Source: Trichodelitschia bisporula (Eukaryota > Ascomycota > Dothideomycetes > Phaeotrichales > Phaeotrichaceae). From it: a stretch of DNA of 64,000 bases. Made by a program: the position numbers and the translations under genes. Numbering within the stretch: the first letter of the stretch is position 1; every line of letters begins with the position of its first letter. Location: positions 962,217-1,026,216 of the forward strand of contig ML996690.1 of assembly GCA_010356995.1 (NCBI GenBank), given 5' to 3'. The notes below the pieces were generated by a model. That model had not been told where the DNA came from. It searched no databases and saw only the letters and a list, made by a program, of their open reading frames with translations. Below are positions 55,379-64,000 of this stretch, in pieces.

Positions 55379-58300
55379 ATGCGCAGCGCGATAGCGACCT
55401 TTCTCGGCCCTTTCGTGCCTACGTTGTCCAACGGGTCGACCGTGGCCAGCAGCAGCAGCAACAGCAGCAGAGAGCCAGCAGAGGATTCGCCGGAGGTGGG
55501 AGGCACCAGCAAAGCTGAAATCACTGGCAAACTCCATGTACGCGAAAGGGTCCCGTCGTGTGTTCAGTGCCGGGTTCAATGTCGCAACAACTAACCTCCC
55601 GCTTAAAAAAAGACCGACGATGCACCTCCGTACACAGTCCTTACTGCAGCACTGGAAGCTGGAGGCTCTACTCCGCCCTTCAAACCACCATATCGTCCCG
55701 AGCAAACACCGACTTCCAGAGCCGCAGACTGCACTCCTCAGGCTGCCGCCGGAGCCTCCAAGCTCGCCGCCCCGCCCCACTCGCCTCGACCTCGACGCAC
55801 AGACGAGGAGCTTCGCTTCTTCCCAAACTACAAGTACTTGAACCCGTCATACTCATATCTTCTCTTCACTGACCGCATCAGGAATCCTTCCGACGCAACT
55901 CCGATTTCCATACCGACAATGGGGAACAAGGTCAGATTCTCATACCCAACATGAATGCGCGTTTGTACTGATTTCTGTCTCAGCCATACGGGGGTCGCCA
56001 GCCGTCAATCAACACTCTGAACGAACCGCGTCGCCTGCCGAAGCTCACCTATGGCAGAGGCGTCCGACAGGCATACCACACCGTTGACGCACATAATGAA
56101 CGCGTGCCAAGCCACTCCTACACTTTCCGAGGGGACTCGCGACCCGGAAAGAGGCGCAAGACCAGCAATGCGGCAGAGACCGAAGCGGAACATGTACAAA
56201 TTGAGGATGACGAAATGGACGATAAGCCAGTGGTTCGGTCTCCCTCCCCCGAAGACCTATCCGAAGTCGATCAGCTTCTCAGTACACGCAAGTCCTTCGG
56301 CGCCTCGGTATCCTCCATAAGCTCGTTTCCCAGCATCAACGAACCACTCAAGGCCGTCGATAGCAAACTGAAGCGGAAGCGAACTAGAAACAAAGGAAAG
56401 TCGAGCGAAGAAAGACGTTCGGATGGGACAACTGGTGAAGCCGCTTCTTCAACGCGTGACCAACCCTTCGTTATTCTCGACGACGACGTGCAACCCACCC
56501 CGCAGATATCAGCGAACACTCGAAGCTCTCAATCGCATATTGTGTCGCAGCAAAACATACGCCCTTTGCACTTAGGCGGATCTAGTGCCCCGAGGATGAC
56601 ATCGGTCCAGTCCGAGTATTTTTCGGCTGCGCAAGCAGGCAGTAAAATATCCGACGATGGTTCCGGACCAAACGACCTGAGCACCAACCATCAGGGCTTG
56701 GCAACCACAAAGGCGAAAGGGTTTATTCTGCTTGATGAATTGCTTAAGGAGGATTCCTCCACAAAGCTTGGCAATGTTCGCGCGGGTCATGTTATCAGCA
56801 ACGACGACGATGACTTGGACGAGCTCGCTGGCCCCGAAACTTTCTCTGCTCCTTTGTCCAAATCTCTTCATCTACATCCCAATCTCACCACCCCCACCGA
56901 CCCCAATTCCCAAACCCACCCCCAAACTGATATCATGTCGCCAAACGACTTATCTTCAAACTCCTCATCCGAGAAACCCGTATTCCTCGAGGTAACCGAC
57001 AAGGTTCTGCAAGAAGCCCGGATGGGATTTCCTCTGTTGCGCTTTCGCACTAGCATTCTGGATATCAAGGAAGACAAATCACTCAAACTCGTATCGCTGG
57101 GCGGCGACACCTTTGAGCTGCGAGGGAGCGAACAGCTCCCAGTGGAAATGCGTATGAATTGCAAAAACGCCCTAAAGCTTCTCTTCGTCTGGAACCACCC
57201 CAGCCGTTTCGGGTGCAGGCTTGAATTCCCGGGACGGTCGATCCAGGACCTCCAGTTCACCCAGTTGGACGACTTGCGGAAGTTTGCTTCAATGTGCGAT
57301 GGTTTTAAGATCAAATGCCACAAAACAGAGTATGTGATTCCTCTGAGCCTAATGTATGATGGCTGACAAGGTGCAGCTATTTAGTTGATAAGCTCTTTAC
57401 CCGGCCCGTGCCTCCCCCACGTTTGGCGGGTCGCAGAGGACATGTGGAGGATTTGCAGGCCTTGCGCACGGTTGCAAAAGCGCCAGCACCAAGCAATCTG
57501 CGCCGCACCCGTCAATCGCAAGGAATTTATCCGCTCCCGCTCCAGGCTGGAGAGAAGATACCTCGTCAGCACGCGACATTGAGGGATCTACTCGCTGCAG
57601 AACTTGAGCCCGAAGCACCTGTGACGCGCGCGACTCGGAGTGCAGCAAAAGCCGTTAGCCATTCAGCTGCTCAGCGCACGGAACGCCGTGTGTCTCCTAA
57701 GGCTCCGCCGTACTCGGTCGAACCCGGGCTGGGGGCTGTGTGGACTGAGTAAGTATCATGGTTCGTTGCGTAACAAGCGCTGACATTACAGGCCCGTCGT
57801 CTATCCGCAGACGGGAAAAAAGAAGACCACCGTCACGTTTGCCGATCTTTTCCGCCTGGACGAAGGCGAATTCCTAAACGATAACCTGATCGAGTTCTAC
57901 CTCCGTCGGACGCAAGAGCAGCATCCGGAGCGCGCCACTGATGTCTACTTCTTCGGTACGCACTTCTATTCGACTTTGAAAGCGGATGGTCACTCGGGGG
58001 TGGAGAACTGGACGAAGCGCGACGACATCTTCAGTTATGACTACGCTGTAGTGCCTATCAATGAGCACTCACACTGGTACCTCGCACTGATTGTCAACCT
58101 TCCCCTCGTCAAGAAGCCACCGGCCACGGAAGAAGTCGAACAGGGTGGCCCTAAGAAGAAGTTGGACCGCGTCACTGTCATCGTTTTCGATTCTATGGGG
58201 ACCAGACGCCCCGGTACGATAAAAACCCTCAAGACGTACCTCATGAACGAGGCCAAGGCCAAGCTGGGCGTTGACATCGCCGTGGCGGACCTGCAAGGTA

Positions 58301-59997
58301 CGCATGCTCGTGGTACTCCGCAGCAGCAAAACCTTTCAGACTGTGGGCTCTTTTTGAGTGGCTATGTGGAGAAGTTTATGGCGGACCCGAAGGGGTTCGT
58401 TGAAAAATACGCCGGCACCCCTTCTAACGATTCTTTCGATGAGCAGGAGTGGTTGGCCTTAAAACCCACTAGGATGCGACACGACATCCGCGAGATACTG
58501 CAGGACCTTGCGCGTGCTCAAGAGGAGGCGCGGCAGCACAAGCAAAAGAAGTCTTCAAAGTCGACCGAAGCGAAGCCCACTGCACCCTCAAACTCGACTG
58601 CAGGGACGCCTCCTGAACCGCCGAAGTCTGATGGACTACCGCCGCCTACCGAATGCCAACCTATGGCCAACGGCAGCTCACAAACCCGCCATGTGTCGGA
58701 ACCCTTTCAGGAAAAACATAGCGCTAGGACATCCGGCCGCCGTTCATCGGACAGTAGCTGCTCCTCGAAGCGCTCTGCCCCCGCCATGTTAGCCGATTCC
58801 CTGCCCCCATCTCCCAAGAGGCAGCGGACGGACAGCAAAGAAAGTCTTCCCACGAACTTCGTCAACGTCGGACAAGACCAGCCCCTTCATCCCGTCCAAG
58901 TTTCGAGCCCAGTGTCTTCGGTCAGGAAACAGTCCCCAGTTGGCCTTCAGCATAAGTCCTCGGACAAGCAGCAGTGCGCTCAGTCAACAGCTGTGTCTTT
59001 CCATTCCTCGCCAAAGAAAGAGCAATGCGGCCATCTTCTCGCTTCCGACCATCTTCTCACTTCCCACCATCCTCAGTCCTCGAAAATGCAACGAAGCGTT
59101 AGGGCTGAGAGCCCCCACGCATCCGTCACCTTCGAAGAATCCATTGCTGTAATGCCATATGCGGCATCTGTAGTTACAGCTCATCGTCAATCTACAGACA
59201 TTCACCAGAGTGACCGAGCCGCCACCCGCCGCCAGTCTCAGGCTAAAAAGTCAAGCGACACCTTCGATTGTGCTCCCAAAACTATTGTCAATCTTACGGG
59301 CACCCCCCCCGAAGCCCGTTCAAATCTTGATTCTGGAACGATGCAGTTCGGTCAGCGCCCAGAGTCCAGTCACTCTCGCCGTAGCTCCTCCGGCAGCAGT
59401 GGCTCGAAGCGCTCATCTGATGGCATGCTGTTCAACGAGTTCGAGTTCGGGAGAGAAAAGCGGCGTAGAACTACTGGAAGTAGTGCTAACGCTGAAGTCA
59501 ATAGGTTGGAAGAAGGCCTGATCGAATACGCGGATAAGCCAGCTTCCCTTTCTGCGCGATTTCTAGAGAAGCGACCGAGCAATGGCGACTCCGAATTTAT
59601 TAATGCTGATGACCCCAGGGGGCCTCCCAATATCATATCGCTGGACGAAGAGCAACATGTCGAGCGGCCCGTTAAGAAGCCCCTCATCAAGCTTAGTATA
59701 GCGGAGCAAATCGCGAAGCATAACAAAGAGAAATTGGACAGACAACGGACCGGCCAAGACATGTTTACTAACATGCAACACTCGAAAAAGAAGGAGCAGG
59801 AGCAAGAGGATGATGATGTCGTCTGCCTTGGGAGTAATCCACACGCAGCTCAAGCGCCTCGCCACGAGCATCGTGCTTCTACGCCACCGCGGCGTCCTAG
59901 CTTGAAGTCGCCTGTTCATGTCACGCACTTGTCACCTTCTCCGCAACCTATCCCGAAAGAAGATTCCATAGGTCCCTGGGGCTCGACGGCCCTGTGA
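55379..59997 (+). CDS. ulp2: Ulp2-like SUMO-specific cysteine protease (C48)
   Basis: Five exons inferred: 55379-55537, 55613-55930, 55984-57329, 57377-57748 and 57792-59997 (1466 aa). Exon 1 and its AAAG acceptor are least certain; the rest have strong signals. Residues ~1-730 are mostly disordered, with a PH-like island (LKLVSLGGDTFELRG, NALKLLFVWNHPSRFG). The protease domain starts at FADLFRLDEGEFLNDNLIEF (~745). The catalytic set is His in EHSHWYLAL (~826), Asp in VIVFDSMG (~865), Gln in PQQQNLSDCG (~911) and Cys in the same motif (~916). The insertion between His and Asp and the long flanks indicate the Ulp2/SENP6-7 class, which trims poly-SUMO chains in the nucleus. Candidate SUMO-interacting motifs are FVILDDDV, IISLDEE and DDDVVCLG. 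Confidence 0.92.
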
Positions 59998-60599
59998 GCC
60001 TACTGATGGATGCCAGTCGGTCTTCATTGGGGCGTTCAAGTCAGTGCGAGTATGGCGTTCGGCTGGGTGGTCATGGAATCTGGCCATGGCAATGTTTTTC
60101 CTTGAAGCGGCGGGCGTCAAGAGGCGTATGGGCGGGTATGGATCAAGGTGTTGGACGGAAATGATATGGGCTCTTAACGAGCTGTAGATACGTAATCGGA
60201 GACATAATTATCGACCTGAGTACGGCATCCGTGCTTTATCAAGTGTGGGATGGAAGCATCGGTACTATCTGCCATACTTCGCATGTGCCGTTGTTGCTTT
60301 GTTGCGGCGCATTTGGAATTGCGAGGGATGGCAGGCATGTCTAATTCTTAAAACTTTCGATCAGCATACAAAGTTCGTCGTACTGTTTAGGCACGTCTAT
60401 GATATCTGCCTAAGTCTGAGTTTCCAAGTTGGGATCGTGTGGGAGTCACCCACCAGCGCCAGCGCCGTAATCGTCAATTAACGACATTTTACTCCCCAAG
60501 AGCCTTACTGATACTCCCATTCAGCCCTCTCCCCCTAGTTGGATCGTCCGCCTTTGCGGCCTTGACCGCTTCATCGACTTCTGTACCAATTAGCCTCAC
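59998..60599. other. Convergent intergenic spacer
   Basis: 3' flanks of the Ulp2-like and AIG2-like genes. Nothing else recognised. Confidence 0.5.
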
Positions 60600-61169
60600 C
60601 TACGCAACACTTCCGCACAAACTGAGAATGGAAGGCCGAATCCCAGCCTCACCCTCACACGCACCATTATACTCGCCACCCGTCTCCCCCCCCGCCCCAA
60701 CCCATCGCACCTTCTTAAGCGCCACAAACTCCGCAAAGTCCCACTCGCGGTCCTCGAGATCCATCTCAGGCGCACACCAGATATACGTCTCGGCCTCGAC
60801 CTCGGGCCCGAGTTCGAGGTCTGCTTCGGCCCAGGGGTTGTCCATGTCGCCGCTGATGATCGGCCGCACCTTCACTGGTCGCCGCGAGTACTCGCCCCCT
60901 TCGAATAGGTCCAGCCGCCACATGTCTCCGTCTGTGAGGCCCACGACCAGTGTGCCGCACACCGTGCTGTCTGGATTCGGGGTTACGGCTGGGTAGTCGG
61001 CGTGGCGGACGCGGCGGCGACGGTGGGCGGGGAGAAGCGCGGGGCGGGTGGTTAGAGTGTTGGAGGTGGTTGAGTTGGGGAGGCGCGGGCCGTGGCAGAC
61101 GCGGTGGAGGACGTCCGGGTCCATCAGGGTGCCGTAGAAGAAGGCGGAGTGCGAGCCTGCGAGGGACAT
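60600..61169 (-). CDS. AIG2 / gamma-glutamylcyclotransferase-like protein
   Basis: Intronless, 189 aa from ATG 61169 (MSLAGSHSAFFYGTLMDPDV); an in-frame ATG at 61226 would add 19 residues. The substrate-loop motif FFYGTLMDPDVLHRV, the mid-barrel CGTLVVGLTDGDMWRLDLFE and the GGEYSRRPVKV segment with the candidate catalytic Glu are typical of the GGCT/BtrG fold. Fungal members are called AIG2-like; their substrates are unknown, with gamma-glutamyl compounds or glutathione breakdown products possible by homology. The sense strand is C-rich at the 5' end and G-rich at the 3' end. It is divergent from the PQ-loop gene. Confidence 0.87.
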   Translation of the reverse strand: MSLAGSHSAFFYGTLMDPDVLHRVCHGPRLPNSTTSNTLTTRPALLPAHRRRRVRHADYPAVTPNPDSTVCGTLVVGLTDGDMWRLDLFEGGEYSRRPVKVRPIISGDMDNPWAEADLELGPEVEAETYIWCAPEMDLEDREWDFAEFVALKKVRWVGAGGETGGEYNGACEGEAGIRPSILSLCGSVA

Positions 61170-61760
61170 GCTGGGTTGGCGGGGCTGCTGTGTCGTTTGG
61201 TGTGTGTAGAGAAGGTGGGCGTCCATGGAGGGATTGCTGGCGGGGTTATGTAGTTCGTGATAAGGGCATCGGGCGGTTCAGGGTCGCTCTGTTTCTGTGG
61301 GGCTGGCCTCGGGGATATGGTTGCTGGATTGACACTAGGGTTGGAACTATGGGTACCACGATAGCTAGTTATTGATGACTATAAAGAGAGGCTGCAGGCT
61401 GCAATGCTCGAAGCTGTTACGGATACACATTTGATAAGCATGGCCGGGCGAAGAGCCGCCGAGCCACATTTCCAACGTCCAGTCAGCCTTACCCGGCGCT
61501 AAGCCAAAGCTTGGCCCGGCAGCCCCCGGACCCACCGGACAGGAGGTTGGAAGCGCCCCAATTTTGCTTTCTCGCAAAGCTTGTTCCTCCTCGAAACGCC
61601 CTTTATCTTCACTATGATCGTGCAGCGTGCATTGCTGTGACACGCCTCTTCATAACTGGTCTGCATTACTGTCAATGCCCTCGTGCGACCCGTGCGATAT
61701 CCACACACTCTCTCGCTTCTCGCTCCCGCCCTGTCCCGCGAGGACACCATTGCCACCATC
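61170..61760. promoter_or_regulatory. Divergent promoter region
   Basis: 591 bp between the AIG2-like (minus) and PQ-loop (plus) start codons. No named site recognised. Confidence 0.4.
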
Positions 61761-62662
61761 ATGGGCATCTTCCACTGGCTGATCACGCACGTCACGCCGT
61801 TATTGTGGGTTTCCACGCCTCGCATCATGCGATATAGCACCGGCTAACCTCCCGCCAGCCTCGTAACCTCCCCCCTCACGTCCTATGGCGACCAAATCCA
61901 CTCGATGCACCGCGCGCGCTCCTCCGCGGGCTTCTCCCTCGACATCCCACTGATCATGCTCGTAGCCTCGATCCTCAAGTACGCTTCCCAACCCCAGCGC
62001 CCTCCTCACCCCGGCGCATTGCACACCTCTGACTTCGTAGAATCTTCTACTGGATCGGCGCACGCTACGACTCCGCCCTCCTCATTCAAGCCCTTGTCAT
62101 GATCGTCGTACAAGTCGTCCTCCTTTACGTTGCGCTTACGCACCGCCCGCCGCCCCTACATATACACGCACCGGCCGGAGGCGCGCCGTCCATGCTCTCA
62201 GCTCGGCCCTATAATTTTTGGCGCTGGGACGATGCGCGCCCGTACTGGTTGTTTATCGGGTACTTTGCCGGCGCGCTAGTGGCGCTGCAGGTACTTCTGG
62301 GTACGGCACCGGGATACTCTGCGCTGCTGGGGTATATCGCTCTGGCGATCGAGGCGACGTTGCCGCTGCCGCAAATTATGGCGAATCACCAGCGCAAGTG
62401 TTGTCGTGGGTTTAGGGTGAGCGTGCTGGGGAATTGGTTGCTGGGTGATACGTTCAAGATGGTGTTTTTCTTTGCGAAGGGGTCGGCAGATATACCTTGG
62501 GCGTTCAAGCTGTGCGGTGTGTTTCAGGCGTGCTGTGATTCGTATCTCGGCGTGCAGTACTGGATGTATGGGAGTGGTGAGATGCCGGTTGCTGCGGAGG
62601 AGAGCAAAGGAGGGGTAGTTTGGAGGGAGGGAGGAAGGGAAGCTGAGTGGGTTGGGAGCTGA
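61761..62662 (+). CDS. PQ-loop membrane protein (SLC66A2/Any1-like)
   Basis: Three exons: 61761-61804, 61859-61978 and 62041-62662 (261 aa). Seven hydrophobic helices are expected, arranged as two triple-helix bundles. The first PQ-type loop is TSYGDQIHSMHRARSSAGFS, the second TLPLPQIMANHQRKCCRGF, which keeps the Pro-Gln pair. DTFKMVFFFAKGSADIPWAF is characteristic of the SLC66A2/PQLC1 group, to which yeast Any1 (YMR010W) belongs; that protein affects phospholipid asymmetry in endosomal and Golgi membranes. Function here is inferred from the family. The short C-terminal tail is charged. The gene is divergent from the AIG2-like gene. Confidence 0.9.
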
Positions 62663-63349
62663 TTGTCCCGGTGTGGCATAATTTAGGAATCAACGGATTC
62701 GATGGGAGGGGGGGCTTTGACATCATTTCTGCGGCATTCATATCGGCAATGGAGTATTCATGGAGGCCATTGCATCCAAATAATGACACGGGCATGGAGT
62801 AGGTTGACAGGCCGCGGGCGGACTGGATCGATAGCATCGCATACTTAATGAAGACATACGTCTCTACTGATATTGTTTGAGGTGCTGCTCAAAACAGCAG
62901 AGAGCATCCATTGCCATGCATCTAATAACGTTCCCAACCAAGACATGCTCAAGCCTGCAGCTACGGCTGTGTTTGCGGTGGTATGTCACCCTGATATGAA
63001 ACTCATCGAATCATGGAAAACGACGTAATGAGCGATTAACGACGGGTTGTCCCTCTAGGAAGGAGGCCAGCAAGACGCCAGCCAACTATGATCGAATCCC
63101 CTGTCAAGCCATGGAAGATGGTACAGAGCACGATGATAGAGTTCCTAGGGAGAGGAAGGAGGTGAGGCTGCGGAAAATACTCTTTATACCAAGCCGTTGC
63201 CAAGTGAATCTTCGGGCCGAAAGTGTATCCGGCCCCGCGGATGCCTGGAAGCCTTAGGGATATAAAACTGATCAACAAACACGAAAGCAAAGAGCCGGGA
63301 AGTGCAAAGTAGATGTCAAGCATTTAAACGCTCCGGTATCACCTCCAAA
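62663..63349. other. Intergenic region
   Basis: No gene recognised between the PQ-loop gene and the METTL25-like gene. Confidence 0.5.
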
Positions 63350-64000
63350 ATGAGGCCCAAGACAGATCTCCCTCTATCAAAGGAATTCACTGACGATGAA
63401 TCATATGTCGAGTCTCTACTCGAATTCAGCACCTCCTCGACCCTCCTCCAAACACTATGCGGCGGAGTTCACATCCTAGACTTCTTTACCCGCACGCCGG
63501 ACCTGTACTCTTGTATCCTCCCGGAAGAATGGCGCAACTGGTTCCGCCTCTTCGAAATCGAAGACATCCTCGACCTCCTCCTCCGTGAAGACCTCACGCA
63601 ATTCCTCAACCCCTCCCCGCCCCAAGAATGGCGCTCCGGCCCCGCACCCCCCCACAGCCTAATCGCCTACATCCACTCCGTCCGCCGGCACCTCCTGTCC
63701 CGCTCCTTCCACCCCCCCGCCTCCCCCCCAAAACTCGACCACCTAACCACAATCGGCATGACAGCAAAGAAAATCCACGAAGTCTCCCACGTCGCCCACT
63801 TCGTCTCCACCCTCACCTCCTCCCTCGCCGCCGCCCACCAACCCATTACACACCTCATCGATTTCGGCTCGGGCCACAACTACCTCGGCCGCGCCCTCGC
63901 CTCACCCCCCTACCATGAGAATATCATCGCCGTCGAAAGCAGACCGCACGTCGTTGCCGGCGCCCGCGAGATTGATATCATGGCCGGACTCGCTGAAAAA
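63350..64000 (+). CDS. METTL25-like methyltransferase-domain protein, 3' end outside window
   Basis: ATG 63350 (MRPKTDLPLSKEFTDDESYV) opens a frame of 217 codons to the window edge without an intron. The N-terminal part (LLQTLCGGVHILDFFTR, LYSCILPEEWRNWFRLFEIE) and the TAKKIHEVSHVAHFVSTL segment resemble METTL25/RRNAD1-type proteins. HLIDFGSGHNYLGRALA is the SAM-binding glycine motif I, and IIAVESRPHVVAGAREID the following acidic strand. Substrate unknown. The rest of the Rossmann fold lies outside the window. Confidence 0.8.
   Translation, partial: MRPKTDLPLSKEFTDDESYVESLLEFSTSSTLLQTLCGGVHILDFFTRTPDLYSCILPEEWRNWFRLFEIEDILDLLLREDLTQFLNPSPPQEWRSGPAPPHSLIAYIHSVRRHLLSRSFHPPASPPKLDHLTTIGMTAKKIHEVSHVAHFVSTLTSSLAAAHQPITHLIDFGSGHNYLGRALASPPYHENIIAVESRPHVVAGAREIDIMAGLAEK

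Overview
The window looks like nuclear DNA of a filamentous ascomycete (Pezizomycotina). It is GC-rich. The introns are short (about 43-77 nt) with GTRNGT-type donors, CTAAC/CTGAC branch sites and YAG acceptors. A dispersed 5S rRNA gene stands alone, and the gene content (fungal rhodopsin-domain protein, questin-oxidase-like protein, filamentous-type Trk, Ulp2, Nrp1 and condensin genes) fits. I cannot name the genus. All gene models below were built by reading frames and splice signals by eye; exon junctions were checked for phase but not against transcripts.

Layout. 1-2103: 3' part of a TPR-CHAT (caspase-like) gene with near-identical 135-bp repeats. 2104-5336: sparse RNA-gene region with one intact 5S rRNA gene, one degenerate 5S copy and a tRNA-Val(CAC). 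5337-6736 (-): fungal rhodopsin-domain membrane protein. 9084-12340 (-) and 12679-13876 (+): condensin HEAT subunit Cnd3 and cysteine synthase, head to head. 14173-18539 (+): large unrecognised acidic protein with a hydrophobic C-terminus. 18976-22080 (-): RA-PH adaptor, with an 80-base G homopolymer just upstream. 24387-25921 (+): GT25-like glycosyltransferase. 27637-29879 (-): Nrp1/ARP-type RNA-binding protein. 29880-34606: 4.7 kb with no gene I can support. 34607-36538 (+): F-box/LRR protein. 37287-38788 (+): questin-oxidase-like (DUF4243) protein. 38989-39622 (-): small secreted Cys-rich protein interrupted by an assembly gap. 41050-42984 (-): CID/RS/RGG RNA-processing protein. 44258-47008 (+): Trk potassium transporter. 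47337-49846 (-): Ape1-type M18 aminopeptidase with a long disordered extension. 50415-51301 (-): PP1 inhibitor-2 (Glc8). 53195-54395 (+): class II eIF4E. 55379-59997 (+): Ulp2 SUMO protease. 60600-61169 (-): AIG2/GGCT-like protein. 61761-62662 (+): PQ-loop protein. 63350->64000 (+): METTL25-like methyltransferase, cut by the window end.

Most genes are unrelated housekeeping genes; there is no biosynthetic cluster, prophage, CRISPR array or intact transposon that I can recognise. The most unusual signal is compositional. In many of these genes, on both strands, the coding strand is strongly C-over-G in the 5' part and flips abruptly to G-over-C toward the 3' end, and the skew runs into the flanking untranslated DNA. 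The accessory candidates worth attention are the TPR-CHAT gene, the Cys-rich secreted protein, the large acidic orphan and the extended Ape1.
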